Below are positions 1-10,851 of a stretch of 64,000 nt of DNA, piece after piece. Source of the stretch: Symsagittifera roscoffensis (taxonomy: Eukaryota > Xenacoelomorpha > Acoela > Convolutidae); contig NC_087062.1 in NCBI RefSeq assembly GCF_963678635.1, positions 88,761,845 to 88,825,844 on the forward strand, given 5' to 3'. Position numbers and translations under genes: made by a program. Within the stretch, counting starts at the first letter, position 1. The number at the start of each line of letters is the position of its first letter. Below the pieces are notes generated by a model. It did not search any database, was not told the origin of the DNA, and saw only the letters and a program-made list of their open reading frames with translations.

Positions 1-430
1 ACAAGTTTATTTAAAGATTTTATCTTGTCAGTTCAGAGCAAAAAACGCAAAATAAATTTGATCCGAAGTACTTTCGTTAAAAATTAGGCAAAATCATTTG
101 CTTCATTTCATACACCTTTTATTAGGAAGGCCTTTCTTTAGCAAATTTTTTTTATAACAAAAAGTTTTTTTGAAAATTGCTCTACTAATGTCGACCAATA
201 CAATTTTTGAGTAGAATATCAGCTGGGGAACGATGTTGTCATAGTCAAAACTAGTAGATCTGTAAGTTAACCATAGCTAGTGATTATTTTTCTTAAACAG
301 TTTAATGATGCTGAGCAGAGCTCTAAAAGCAAAATAAATTCTTCTTTTAAAAAAATTCTTCTGTGTATAAAATATTTACCCCTTTGCTAGTTAGACGCCA
401 CTACTTTTTTATTCACTCAGCAAAATAAGC
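1..430 (+). repeat. Left arm of the fold-back element
   Basis: Reverse complement of 1916-2308. It begins ACAAGTTTATTTAAAG, matching CTTTAAATAAACTTGT at 2293-2308. It differs from the right arm mainly by a ~38-base insertion (or deletion in the other arm) beginning near the CAGCTG at about 220. Confidence 0.9.
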
Positions 431-489
431 AGTCGGAGGTTTGACATTATATATTTAATCACTTTATTCAACTTTATCAACTTTATTCA

Positions 490-1456
490 GGGCTTTTTTC
501 TGATATACGAACTGTCTTGTTTTTCTTTTAATTTGAGATTTGTTGTGAAAATCATCCCTCACACGCCATATAAAGTACAAAGTGATAGATTTCACTCCTC
601 GTAACAAATCAATTATTACAAATAAGCTTCCTTCGACCAATTTGGAACAATTTTGAAGATGGTTTAAATCCCCGCTTACCCGTTAACAGCGCAAAATATC
701 TCAAATTGGCCCGAATGGGAACATTTAAACCCTTATATTTCATTATCCCTTATAACCCTTAGAAAAAAGATTACAGATGAAATATTGTTTCCAATTTTAT
801 CTGAGGACAACAGTATCTTTTGAATGATAATTTTTTTTTCAAAAAATGACTAAATGAAAAGTCAAATTTGTCTGAAAAAAAAAACGCCCCGAGCACAAAT
901 ATTCCGTTACTTTCGTTACGAAAGTGGGAACAAATATGTGCCAAGAAAATTGACGTTACTAGAAATTTGTTTGTGGGTTCCACAACATATTGAATTGTCG
1001 AGCTTTAGCTCTATTTTCATCACGTTTAAAAGCCATAACGGGAATCTACAGACAAAAAAGCGCAAGTCTGTGCGGGAAGAAAGAAAAAACAGTTAGACTT
1101 TGTATTTTCTATTGTTCCGACTTTCGCAACGAAAATAACGGATAATTTGGGACAATTAGCGCGCGATACATTTTGCGCTAATAACGCGTAAGTGGAGATT
1201 TAATCCGTCTTCGAAATGGTTCCAAGTTGGTTGAAGGAAGCTTATTTGCCATATTTGAGTTGTTATCAGAAGCGAAGTTTGTATTTTGTACTCTATATGG
1301 CGTATGGGAGGAATGAATTTCACAAAACATCTCAAAATTTAAATTTTTTCAATTGTATTTTTATTATTTTTACTTTTTTCCATTTTTTATTTTGCTCCAT
1401 ACACCTTAAAAGGCAGTCGGAACATTCAGCATTCAGGGTTTCGCCCTGATACGCGC
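490..1456. mobile_element. Nested inverted-repeat element (MITE-like family 1), head-to-head double copy
   Basis: The interior of the fold-back element is itself palindromic. About 541-780 (CACACGCCATATAAAGTAC, then AACAAATCAATTATTAC) matches 1130-1345 in reverse. The centre holds CGAGCACAAATATTCCG and a CTTTCG/CGAAAG hairpin (about 890-930). The right outer end at 1410-1456 carries AGTCGGAAC and a CAGGG...CCCTG hairpin, as in the single-arm copies at 2418-2934 and 16599-17145. No protein is encoded. Confidence 0.7.
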
Positions 1457-1915
1457 AGTCATGTTCAAGTTAGGAGGGAACAAGCGCGTAAACTAATTTT
1501 GAAAAATTGCTGTGGAACCAACTTTTTGCTTCTTGCAACTTTTGCAACCATACTTTATTAACGCAGCTTTTTTCTTGCAAAATAGCCATGGGCATTCGAA
1601 GAAAGAGAGAAAAACATTTGCTCGTGGTGGTTATTTTTATTGAGACCAGATTCCAAAAAATTCTAATCAATTCAAAAGCCTTGCTTGAGACTGCTATCTG
1701 GTATGCAACATGTACCAATTATTTCAATATTGATACCACGCTAAACGCATAATTTTTCAAATAATTGAGCTTGAATTTATGCCTTGGTTGCTCAATGCAT
1801 ATCTATACTCTGCACTAAAATATAAAAAACTTACTGCTAGCGCGCTTGAAAATTTGCACAGGTTTTTCGAATTAGTTGATTGACATGAAAAACAGTATTT
1901 TTCAAGCCTCTGCAT

Positions 1916-2308
1916 GCTTATTTTGCTGAGTCAATAAAAAAGCAGTGGCGTCTAACTAGCAAAGGGGTAAATATTTTATACACAGAAGAATTTTTTTAAA
2001 AGAAGAATTTATTTTGCTTTTAGAGCTCTGCTCAGCATCATTAAACTGTTTAAGAAAAATAATCACTAGCTATGGTTAACTTACAGCTGATATTCTACTC
2101 AAAAATTGTATTGGTCGACATTAGTAGAGCAATTTTCAAAAAAACTTTTTGTTATAAAAAAAATTTGCTAAAGAAAGGCCTTCCTAATAAAAGGTGTATG
2201 AAATGAAGCAAATGATTTTGCCTAATTTTTAACGAAAGTACTTCGGATCAAATTTATTTTGCGTTTTTTGCTCTGAACTGACAAGATAAAATCTTTAAAT
2301 AAACTTGT
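1916..2308 (-). repeat. Right arm of the fold-back element
   Basis: Inverted copy of 1-430, near-identical outside the short indel. The inner limit is the GCTTATTTTGCTG at 1916-1928, which pairs with CAGCAAAATAAGC at 418-430. Confidence 0.9.
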
Positions 2309-2417
2309 TTGCCTTTTAAACAGCTTTATTCAATTTTTCTCAGTCATTATGTTTTTATTCCATTTAATTCTCTTTTTGCGGTTTGTGTTCAGTTTTCATT
2401 ATTGATTGAAATCTAAA

Positions 2418-2934
2418 GAAGAACAAGACTGCTTGTGTATCAGGGGAAAGCCCTGAAAGTTCCGGCTGTCCCTTAATTCATAACGAATAGTTTTTTGGAA
2501 AAGAAAATATTGAACACCTATAAATTTTGGACATTATCAAAGTGTGAGCTGTTGAGTCGTACAAAATTGATACCACCGATCCGAATAGCCAGCCCCCATT
2601 CAATTTGGAACGAGTTTTTTGTGCGGGATAATTCGCCACGCATGAATATTTCGCGTTACGCTCTCAGCAATATGAATACAGTGTTCAAAGCGAGAATAAA
2701 TTAGTCCAGAACAGGGCCAATTTGGCAACTTTCAAGCCCCAGAACTATGCAAAAAATAATCAGAATTTAAATATTTTTTTAAATTTGAAGTCAAGAAGTT
2801 GATATTTTCAATGGGGTATAAAAAATTTTTGTTGAAAATTTTTATTTCGATCAGCGAAAATTGACTGATTAAAAAAACACACCGAGCATTAATATTCAGT
2901 TTTCTTCGACAGTCGGAACAATTACCGGATGCTG
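2418..2934 (+). mobile_element. MITE-like family 1, single-arm diverged copy
   Basis: Starts AACAAGACTGCTTGTG, followed by a CAGGGGAAAGCCCTGA hairpin and GTTCCGGCTGTCCCTT. It ends CCGAGCATTAATATTC ... CAGTCGGAACAA. Both ends match the copy at 16599-17145, with a similar length (about 0.52 against 0.55 kb). The middle is strongly diverged. No coding capacity is seen; the short open frames here look like chance. Confidence 0.6.
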
Positions 2935-4069
2935 TACAAGCAGCACAAAAAGCTACGATCACAGTACGAGTGAGACGAAAACTTCTTCCTTCTTTTTGAG
3001 TTCTTTTTTGTGCGCAATGAGGATCGAGAAACTTCTTTTTGGCAGATAAACTGAGACGCAAATGTAAGCTGGCAAAAAATAATTGAAATAACATAATTGT
3101 ACTAATAATATTTGAGGTCACCTCGGGCAGTAGTAACTGCTCGAATACAACAAGGCACAGATTTATAAGTCCTTTCAAAATTGTTCAGAGGACTGCTCTT
3201 TATTCTCTTCTCCTTTCGGACTCCGACATTGAGGAGGTTAGCTGAAGTAGCGACCGATAAAGATGGGTCCAGACAGAGACATTTCTTTCCTGACAGAGCC
3301 GGTTTTTTGAATTGTTTTTAATTTCTGAGGTATTGCTAGCGCCGGTATAAAACTTTTTAGCCTGTTCAGTCTTATGTTAGAAGACGTCAAACCTGCAATT
3401 CAACTGAGAAAAACCAGTTAATCTTGTTAACCTTTGATATCACTGTGGAATCGAGGTTGAGAAACGCCAATTAACTTTGCATTTTTGCCAGGCAAAATCA
3501 TTTTTGCGCTTCGGTATAGTGAACGGCTTAGTATTAGTTAATTGACAACAGTTATTTCGGAAAATTGATTTATAGGCAAGAAGCCACGAGTCAAAATTGT
3601 TTCAGTTCAAGAAAAACGCACAACGCAGCTTCAACGCTCCTTGCAGTTTCCAAAATTGGTTTTCAGAAGTAAAAAAAGATAGATTTTCTTTCCCAATCTA
3701 ATTAAAAATTTCACTCGGCTGATATGCTAATTTTTTAAGCGGCACAGATGATAATTTAAAAAAGTTTGAAAAATCGATCGAATCCTAACCAAACAAGACT
3801 GCCTATTAAGGTGTTAAAAAATTAGGATAAAGCCGTCGATTTGTTAAATTGGTTAAACTTAAACTAAGACTAGTTTAAGACAGGTTGGTTTTAAGATCCC
3901 TACAAGTTTGTTGTAGGCTTTTATCTAAGACTAAATTAAAAGACTAGGAGTATCTAGGCTAAACTAAGAGTTAAGTAAAAAGGTTGAATTAAGAATTAGT
4001 TGCACAGAATTGGTTACGTATCAATAAAGATTAATGATCGGACATTAGTTCTGCCAAAAACCTATACTT
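2935..4069. other. Intergenic, no gene recognised
   Basis: AT-rich sequence without a convincing reading frame. The minus-strand open frame at 2732-3178 straddles the end of the preceding repeat and shows no domain or signal peptide. At 3840-4010 there is a loose repetition of TTAAACTAAGACTAG-like words, possibly a decayed simple repeat. Confidence 0.5.
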
Positions 4070-4911
4070 TCGGCACGCAAAAAAAAATGTTCTGGCTCAG
4101 GGGTGGGGTAGTGGGTGGCCTGGTCGGAAAAGCCCCACGTTAGCGCCCGATGGGTAGGACGCTAGCACCTGAACGGTAAGATGATGAGTTTACCCCACGA
4201 TAGCACCCGATGGGTCAAATAATAATTTATTTACGTAAATAATTGTACTGCGCTATTAACGACTCAATAATGATGGCTAAAGCAACCAAGAATTAGTACG
4301 CTACTCTGCAATAGATCAGTATCATAAGTATACTAGTCCAGCCGAAGGGTTATCTTATCTGCGAAGAATTGCATTACAAGTTTTTCAAAAGTTTTAGTTT
4401 TAATGTGTGATGTTACTACTCCTCAGTGGAGTCTAAACGGCATCCCGTTTTGCGGCTCTATTAATTGTCCACCTTCTCAGTTTGTCGCCAAAATGATAGA
4501 AGGGGTATTTAACCAGTCTGGATCGAATACGGTCGGTGTTGATGTTGCCTCCTTTGATTCGGAGGGAAGGCCCGATGGGTGGAATTGTGTCGTCCGAACC
4601 TCAGGGCTGAATTGCACCTTCCTGGGAGAGATAGTTTGGAGGGTGATACAAGAAACTTTACATTACTCGACTGATCCGGTCTTTCTTCAGATAAGTAAAC
4701 TGTCGTTGGATGCGATGTCGAAGATATCGTCGGGGGTTAGATCTACTACGTCGAATTGGTGGCTTTCCAACTCGGTAGTGGTCGCTTCGATCGTTGAGCA
4801 ATAAGTTTACCTTTTATCTTGGTAGAGGCCGGATCTTTTAGTTGATTTTCCATATCCGCCATTGAGTCCGGTCTAGCATTTCTTTCGGTATGTCTAGCAT
4901 TCCTTTCTGCT

Positions 4912-5826
4912 TTAATTTTTACTAATTTTTGAATAGTGGGGTTTGCCCGGCAGGCTTGACTCGTGGTCACTTTCGAGGCCAATTGGAAAACTCAACCGTT
5001 TCCGTTGTTCTTCCTCTTTTCTCAGGAGTGTCTCTCTGGAACTATTCATCGCAGCATTCCGCCTCGCAATATCCAGTTCTTCGAATTTGGTCTGAAGGTT
5101 TCTTTTCTTTTGGGTCGCCTTTGAACTTCTAAAACCGACGTTTCTTTGGGGTTTCGTGATTTTCCTCGGTCCCTTGGTTGCATAAAATTTTACTAGTTGG
5201 TCTCTCTTTCTCGGGCTAGCCTTCTTCGGGGCAAGTTGTCTTTTAATAGCTAAATCAGATTTACGTTTTAATTTTCCATTTTTCAGTGTAACTGTGTGGT
5301 CTGACTCCCTTACTATTTCCTCCTTAAGTTCTCTATAGAATGGTTCACTCTTCGATCTATCCTGAACTTTTCTATATATAGTGGTCTTACCCGGCGGGTT
5401 GTTCAACACAGAGTTTTTGACGCCTAGAGCATCTCTTTTTTCGGCGCGTGAGAGAACTTTTACGGGAGAACCAGCGCTAGTAGGGACATATCTCACTGCA
5501 TTAGAGATATCATCTGACGAAGATGAGTTATCGTCCAGATCTCCATCTTCAATATCGTCGGGGGTGTCCCAGTCTTGTCTTCTTTCCCGATTCATGAGTT
5601 TTCTGCCTTTATCTATACATAATAAGGTTTTGTTCCAATCAAGGTTATTTGAGGATGGTGTCTTGACTAAGTTATGCCAGATAGTATTTGGGGATCTACC
5701 AAAATGTGCTTCGAAGGGGGAGCAGTTTAACGACTGTTGCGTTACAGTATTAGACATTTTATAATCTTCAGTAGTGCGGTTTCTAGCGACGGTTTTGGGT
5801 GTTCTTGTGCCATTACTAAGAGCCAT
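4912..5826 (-). pseudogene. Integrase C-terminal region and basic tail (Ty3/Gypsy)
   Basis: The frame contains NCSPFEAHFGRSPNT near residues 35-50, the end-of-core motif seen in many invertebrate Gypsy integrases (SPFE..FGR.PN). A long, highly basic and serine-rich tail with many KR/RK pairs follows. The beginning (before about 5755) is frameshifted relative to SPFE. The 237-base open frame at 4746-4982 overlaps its end and probably continues the tail in another frame. The reading frames on the opposite strand here (4403-4804, 5381-5764) are shadows. Confidence 0.7.
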
Positions 5827-5842
5827 TCTTTGATGGTTCTAA

Positions 5843-6343
5843 TTAAACGCTCGACCAATCCCGTATCCCATGTAGAGCTATGTATTTGCTAAGAAATTTT
5901 ATGATTGATTTAGACGATGTGCTCGATGTTATTTGTGCCGATGGAAATTTTGAAAATCTGTCCACACATACCAATATGTATTTTTTTGTTCCCAATGTTA
6001 ACGGTAACGGACCGGCAAAATCTAAATCCAATTTTTGATTTGGTTCTTCGACCGTTGGGAGTTTTCCGAGGTTATTATCGTTTGAGAGAGGTTTCAAATT
6101 TTTACCTGCTTTAACACACTCGATGCAGTTTTCGCCGTGAACTTGGATCTCGCGGTAAATTTTTGCCCACCATATATATTGAGTTGCCAGGCTTTTCATC
6201 GCGAACTGGCCTGGGTGGGCTTCATGTAATCTATGAAGCATTGTCGATCTCAAGCATGCCGGGATAACTAGTCGGTCGTCGAAATAGAGACATCCTCCGC
6301 TGACGTGTAAATTATTATTGTAAGATTTGTAGTAATTTCCCAA
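5843..6343 (-). pseudogene. Integrase zinc finger and start of catalytic core (Ty3/Gypsy)
   Basis: The open frame shows the HHCC finger (HRLHEAHPGQ... then CIEC; histidines near residues 37-42 and cysteines near 73-76). The first core strand follows with LDLDFAGPLP, whose aspartate is the first catalytic residue, and YILVCVDRFSKFPSAQ. It then breaks just after LHGI: the expected segment with the second catalytic aspartate is absent, and the DNA jumps to a position that in another frame reads GLVERLIRTIKEWL. This is an internal deletion of roughly 40 codons plus a frameshift. Confidence 0.85.
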
Positions 6344-6629
6344 TTGTTTAATATCTTGTTTGCGGTCTTCCTCAATTGCTTTAATCGTTTTTTTTTCAAT
6401 ACCAGGTCTTGTTAAGATAATAGAGACATAAATTTCAAATCAAATATTTCAGGCGACGAGAATGGAAATATGTTTATTTTAACTGTTTTCGAGCTTTTTC
6501 CCTTACTAGGTATTATTTCCGCGGGATTATCCGATGGGTTGCTAGTACTTGGTGTTAAAGTATTCATGTTATCAATGTTGGAATGTTCAAGTTATTCATT
6601 TAGTTCAAGTTGTTCGGCCATATCTTTCA

Positions 6630-7179
6630 GAATTTTTTAATTAGTTGAAAAATTGATAATTTTGCAAGATGGATCACAGTCTTCGGTTCGTGAATATAAA
6701 TTTTGGCACACTGAAATTTTAGAGTAGTTAATGATAGCTTGGAAAGTTTCAGCGGCGTTCGCAATTCGTTTCTCGCGTTCTATTTCTTGACTGGTCATAT
6801 GATCTATCGACTGGCCAACCGTATTGCAATGTATGACGTCATGCGCTAAAACTTGCTGAGCGATTTTATTTTTTTTTGCGGCCAAGAATTTCTAGGCATC
6901 AAATGATCAAAACCTAGGAGAGTACTAATTTGGTTTACCGAAGCGATAACAAATTTCTCGTCGTCGAGGGAAACTGATACGGGTTCACCCGATGGGTGTC
7001 GGGATAAGTAGTCGACAAATCCCATGTCCTTACCCAGTAAATGTTCGACAGTAAAGTCGAATGGTAGTAATTTGTCCGCCCAACGGGTGAGACGTGATTG
7101 GGCCGTTTTTGTGTATTTGTCATCTTTCAGCGCTCCAATTAAGCTTTATGATCTGTTAAGATGGAGAATTGTTTGCCCA
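6630..7179 (-). pseudogene. RNase H end and connector fragments, frameshifted
   Basis: On the minus strand, in a frame different from the upstream block, one can read a segment like SRLTRWADKLLPFDF followed by VEHLLGKDMGFVDYLSRHP. This is the typical end of Gypsy RNase H and start of the connector (LTRWA..L..F.F.VEH..G...VDYLSR). Later codons are in yet another frame and include an isolated 82-codon open frame at 6637-6885 with no recognised domain. Several indels are needed to connect it. Confidence 0.65.
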
Positions 7180-7180
7180 A

Positions 7181-7540
7181 TTAGTAGTTTTTAAAATGAT
7201 CTAATGTCCACACTATACCCAGCAATTCGAGATCATTGGTGCTATATTTTAGTTCAGCTACGTTTAAGAATCTGCTAGCGAATGCTACAGTTTTCCAAAC
7301 CCCCCGATGGTCTTGTTCAAGGGACGCGCCCAGTCCTAAATGTGATGCGTCGCATTTCACTCTTGTGTCCAGGTTTACATCAAAATGGTGATTCATTACA
7401 GTGTTACAGATTTCTTTCTTGATTTTATTAAACGCCTCGGCGTGCACCGTAGACCACCTAATCGGTTTATTCTTCTGCATAAGTTCTCTAAACCGTGCTG
7501 ATAAGATGTCGTCAAGATAACAATGGGTGTTTGGTAATTT
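7181..7540 (-). pseudogene. RNase H domain fragment of Ty3/Gypsy pol
   Basis: The frame reads through WSTVHAEAFNKIKKEI, KCDASHLGLGASLEQ and VAFASRFLNVAELKYS, then NDLELLGIVWTLDHFKNY. These are hallmarks of the RT-linked RNase H of Ty3/Gypsy elements (the DAS..GLGA first aspartate motif, the ASR.LN..E..YS..D.E.L motif). It stops at 7181 in a TAG/TAA-rich stretch, and the next homologous piece lies in another frame. The upstream ~23 codons of the open frame (7541-7606) come from the neighbouring MITE and are not retroelement sequence. Confidence 0.8.
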
Positions 7541-7545
7541 CTCCG

Positions 7546-7923
7546 TCATACGAGCAGCAGTAATAACATAATGAGCAGCAGTAATAACATAACATTTATT
7601 GAGCATTTATGGAGCACCAGTAATAACATAAAAAAATTAAATGAAATAAAATAAAATGAAATTTTTTTTCTTCAAAATTTGAATTTTGCGCAGTAATAAC
7701 ATAACATATATAATAACATTTATGGAGCAGCAGTAATAACATAAAAAATTAAATGAAATAAAATAAAATGAAAGTTTTTACTTCCAAAATTTGAATTTTT
7801 TTATGAAAATCGTCCCCCCACACGGTATATAAAGTCAGTTAAAAAGTCGAAATTTGTCTGAAGAAAAAAAAAACCAGCCCGAGCACAAATATTCCGTTAC
7901 TTTCGTATCGAAAGTCGGAATAA
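7546..7923 (+). mobile_element. MITE-like family 1 copy with internal tandem duplication
   Basis: Ends with CGAGCACAAATATTCCG, TTACTTTCGTATCGAAAG and AGTCGGAATAA, as in the 16599-17145 copy. The upstream block TTTATGGAGCANCAGTAATAACATA plus ...AATGAAATAAAATAAAATGAAA occurs twice (about 7608-7661 and 7718-7771). The word GAGCAGCAGTAATAACATA recurs further (about 7552, 7571). The middle of the family (AACAAATCAATTATGGC to the AAATGGCTAGTTAAAA part) is deleted. It abuts and truncates the retroelement remnant at 7545. Confidence 0.7.
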
Positions 7924-8255
7924 AAATTTTCATGTGATGTATTAATTGACTCAATCTGATTTTATGTGTTGTACCTGGCTTTGCGCAGAGGAAAAATAAA
8001 AAAGATGAAACACAGCACATAAATTTTCCACTTGTTTTTCGGATCAACTAATTAGCGATTTTGAACAGTTTTCTATTGCTACAGAGTACGGTCTGAACAA
8101 AAATGGAGAATGCTGGCTCTTGTTTGTTCGTTCGTAGTAATTTGAGTTTTTGATTTCAATCTTTGGTGTCAAGTCCAATTTTTGAAAATAATATGAAGAA
8201 AATAACATAAAATTGTAATTTCAGAAACAATTATCAAAAATATGCTATTTTGATT
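7924..8255. other. Intergenic, nothing recognised
   Basis: AT-rich spacer between the MITE copy and the start of duplicon A. Short minus-strand open frames here (7835-8047) run into repeat sequence and show no domain. Confidence 0.4.
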
Positions 8256-9084
8256 TTCTTTTAATTACTCATCAGAACGACACTTCAAAAAATCAATTCT
8301 TAGAGTTAAAGATTTTTAATTTATTACCTAAGCAAGATTGTATGTTTTTTTGGCAACATTAAATACGCATAATCAAGTTTTTGCCAAATCTTTTTATCAA
8401 ATTGAAAAATGATGACAAAACTGTGAGATCAAATAAACTACTGCTTCTGAAACATTTTGATCGCATTTCAGCAGCAAATTTTCACTTGTTTCTTTTGTAA
8501 TGTTAAGTTGCCTTTCTACGCTTGAAAAGAATTATGCCTAAGGTTAACCGGCAAAACCCAGTTCCGATCTAAAGACAAAATGTGTGATTATGGCTCGCAG
8601 CTGTGTTATTGGTTTTTTAACCTAAATTTGAGGTTTTTTCCAGAAAGTGGACTGAAACAAGATACTAACGTAAATTCGATTAAATGAAAAGGGTAAAAAA
8701 TAATAGGCCACTGATTACATTATTTTTCCCAAACCTTGTTTCTCGGCAAGAATTCAAAATCTTTTTGTTTCTATCAGAGCGAGCTATTAGTTTTTTCAAG
8801 GTCTCAACAACACACCTTGAAATTTTTTTTAATTTTTCGATTTTTGGTAGTTACTTTTCCATTGTCGCCCAGTAATAATACAGCTTTACATCAAAGTTTG
8901 AATTTGAAATCCGACTGGAGAAGCTATTTTTCAACATAATTTTCTCTTGAAAGAATGAATTACGAACTGGTTAGAGCATTTTTGATTCTATTTAGAATCT
9001 AAATGCCAACAAAGTTTTGAAAATTTCCACTTTACTCGAACGCTTTTTTACATCGACAAAATTGGCTAAACTTTTAGTTTTCAG

Positions 9085-9271
9085 TATCAAAAAATTGAAT
9101 AAAAACACCAAACTGATGAAGGCTACGGGCTCTAAGTTAAAAACTCAAGCATCAAGCCTGGACTTCGCTCAGACAATTGATGGAATTCAAACTTTAATGG
9201 AATTCGTTTCAGCGGCCTTAACGTGTTTGTCATCGGATTCCAGAGAAACAAATAATTTGCCAGAAAGTTGT
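9085..9271 (+). CDS. Candidate internal exon of an unrecognised gene (duplicon A)
   Basis: An open frame (in phase from 9017 to 9286, first ATG at 9116) is bounded by a good nematode-type acceptor TTAGTTTTCAG ending at 9084 and a possible donor GTAGGT at 9272. The peptide includes SSLDFAQTIDGIQTLMEF and is not recognised. The same frame is kept in duplicon B (15263-15449); by eye I see only one base difference over the frame, and it is synonymous. With so little divergence this is weak evidence for coding. No partner exon was found. It could equally be a chance open frame. Confidence 0.25.
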
Positions 9272-9674
9272 GTAGGTATCTTCTGATTCTAAATTCCAGT
9301 GATAAATTCCTCTAAAATATACACATCATGTGTCTGTAAATTTATGAAATTACTGGTTACAATTTTCGCTATAGTGTAAAATCGAGCATTGGAGTTAAAT
9401 GAAAAATATGAACGCTTTTGCAAGGTCTCAAAACCACAGCTTTCACGAAAATTCATTTTGCGACAATTTTCGTAGTTCAGAAACAATTTCTAATGAAAAC
9501 TACAGTAAAAATCATCCATATGTTCGTTTTGTTGATTAGGTTCATTCTTGCCGATTTGTGCTTGTAAAACAGCTTTATCATATTTACCAAATTCTACAAA
9601 TACTCCATATTGTGTAAATAAAGTTAATTTGAATCAAACATTACAACTTTAGTCAACATAAATTTATATTCAAA

Positions 9675-10851
9675 ATGCGTGCTATTCAATCCATATTCGT
9701 TTTCTTACTTTTTCTGATATTTGATGAAGCATTCGGCCGAAAACGAACAATTGAGGATCTTATGAGAAGCAGGCCCACTCGGTTTAACAAAAAAATTGAT
9801 CTTACTAAACGAGAAAAGGCCATTCTCGATTTAGTCAACAGTCAAAAAAATCATTATTATTCCATGCAGCAGGCTCATGCGCAAAAAAGAAGGTCAGCAA
9901 CAAATTAATTTGAGTCAGGCTCACATTGTTCAAAAATTATCGAAAAGGTCACGAATTACTTATAGATGTTTTACTAGTTCAGAATCTCAAAAATCGACAT
10001 AACTTCTCATAGACTTTTAAAGAGTCTGAGACCACGTTTATGTTTCAAAAAAATGATAATGAAAAAAATATTAAGCCTCAGGGTATCCTGCCCTGGGGCT
10101 GTCCTTAGTTTTTTTTCGATAACTTTCTCTTCACACGGAATGTCAAATACAAAATGATGACGGGTTATTTGGATCAAGTAAACAATTTCATTAATGACTT
10201 CACAATTTCATCTTTTCTTTTCATTTTTTTTGTGGCAGTGGCACAAAAACCGGCAAATCTCCTAAAATTTCAAAATTATCGTTTGATGCATTGTTGTGGT
10301 TTTATCTATAAATTGGGAGGAAAAAACGCAAAATTAAAAAGAAACGCATTTTAAAGGGTAACAGTCGTTGAACTGCCACACGCATTAAGATGGAAATTTT
10401 AATGTATAGCTATTGGCTCAAGGCCAAGAATACTAATTACCGTGCTTTTCGATGCTGCCACGTCGAAGCCAATCTACATGTGGTTCAGTGGAAACAAACT
10501 TTTACGAAAGTTACAGTTTTTAAGCCACGGAAATGGCCGAATGGCACATAGTTTAATCCTTAGATCAGTCCGATACAAAATTGAGACCGAACCATGGCTG
10601 AAAAACTTCTAAATTTCAACTTGCACTTTTGTTTTGCTAGGATCAAAACTGAGAACCCAAACAAGAAGGGTTGGTCTTTCACGAAGACAATGAACGCGTG
10701 GTTTGTGTGGGCCAAATGCGAGACTGACACCGAGTGTGAACACAAATGCAGAGACGGCACTAAACTGTACATTAGTCCCTTCTCTCGCGTTTGCACCATA
10801 GAGGGAATTTGCAGATCAATTGGGTGCATCTGTGCTTGTGGACAGTTATAA
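9675..10851 (+). CDS. Secreted eight-cysteine peptide precursor, copy A (two exons)
   Basis: Exon 1 is 9675-9892 and exon 2 is 10641-10851, with a phase-2 intron (donor AG|GTCAGC, acceptor TTTTGCTAG|G). The precursor is 142 residues. It has a hydrophobic signal peptide (residues 1-21), then a charged pro-region with RKR at 22-24 and KRR at 71-73 as likely processing sites. The second exon has W and aromatic residues before eight cysteines spaced C-x5-C-x3-C-x14-C-x5-C-x4-C-x-C-x-C. Intron phase and cysteine spacing are the same in copies E and F, which supports the exon pairing. The start and end of the framework recall alpha-beta defensin or ion-channel-blocking peptides, with two extra cysteines; that is inference and the role is unknown. 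The canonical AATAAA present behind copy B reads AATTAA here (10956-10961). Confidence 0.75.
10075..10160 (+). repeat. Old remnant of MITE-like family 1 in intron of copy A
   Basis: CAGGGTATCCTGCCCTGGGGCTGTCCTTAG, then CACACGGAATGTCAAATACAAAATGATGAC, resembles the family ends at 2440-2490 and the CACACGCCATATGAAGTAC block at 16750. The equivalent sits at 16258-16340 in copy B, so it predates the duplication. Confidence 0.4.

Larger units (their letters stand above)
1..2308. mobile_element. Fold-back (long terminal inverted repeat) DNA element, left end cut by window
   Basis: The first ~430 bases return as reverse complement at 1916-2308, so the segment is a non-autonomous fold-back element with arms of about 0.4 kb. 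The left arm carries ~38 extra bases around 214-251 that the right arm lacks. No transposase reading frame is seen between the arms; the interior instead holds a second inverted-repeat element. The outer end may lie to the left of base 1, so target-site duplication cannot be judged. Class of transposon is not identified. Confidence 0.85.
4070..7545 (-). mobile_element. Ty3/Gypsy-type retroelement pol remnant (minus strand)
   Basis: Reading from 7545 down to about 4746, pieces of RNase H, integrase zinc finger and core, and a basic integrase tail occur in the order expected for a Ty3/Gypsy pol, in several frames. The 5' part (gag, protease, most of RT) is missing: at 7546 the sequence switches to a MITE copy. 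At 4070-4260 there is a GC-richer stretch with two similar words (CCCCACGTTAGCGCCCGATG and CCCCACGATAGCACCCGATG), perhaps from the 3' end or LTR; no second LTR is visible for comparison. The element is dead. Confidence 0.8.

Noticed and set aside
4403-5764. Plus-strand open frames opposite the Gypsy remnant
   Set aside because: They are antisense to the recognised integrase tail and have no domain of their own.
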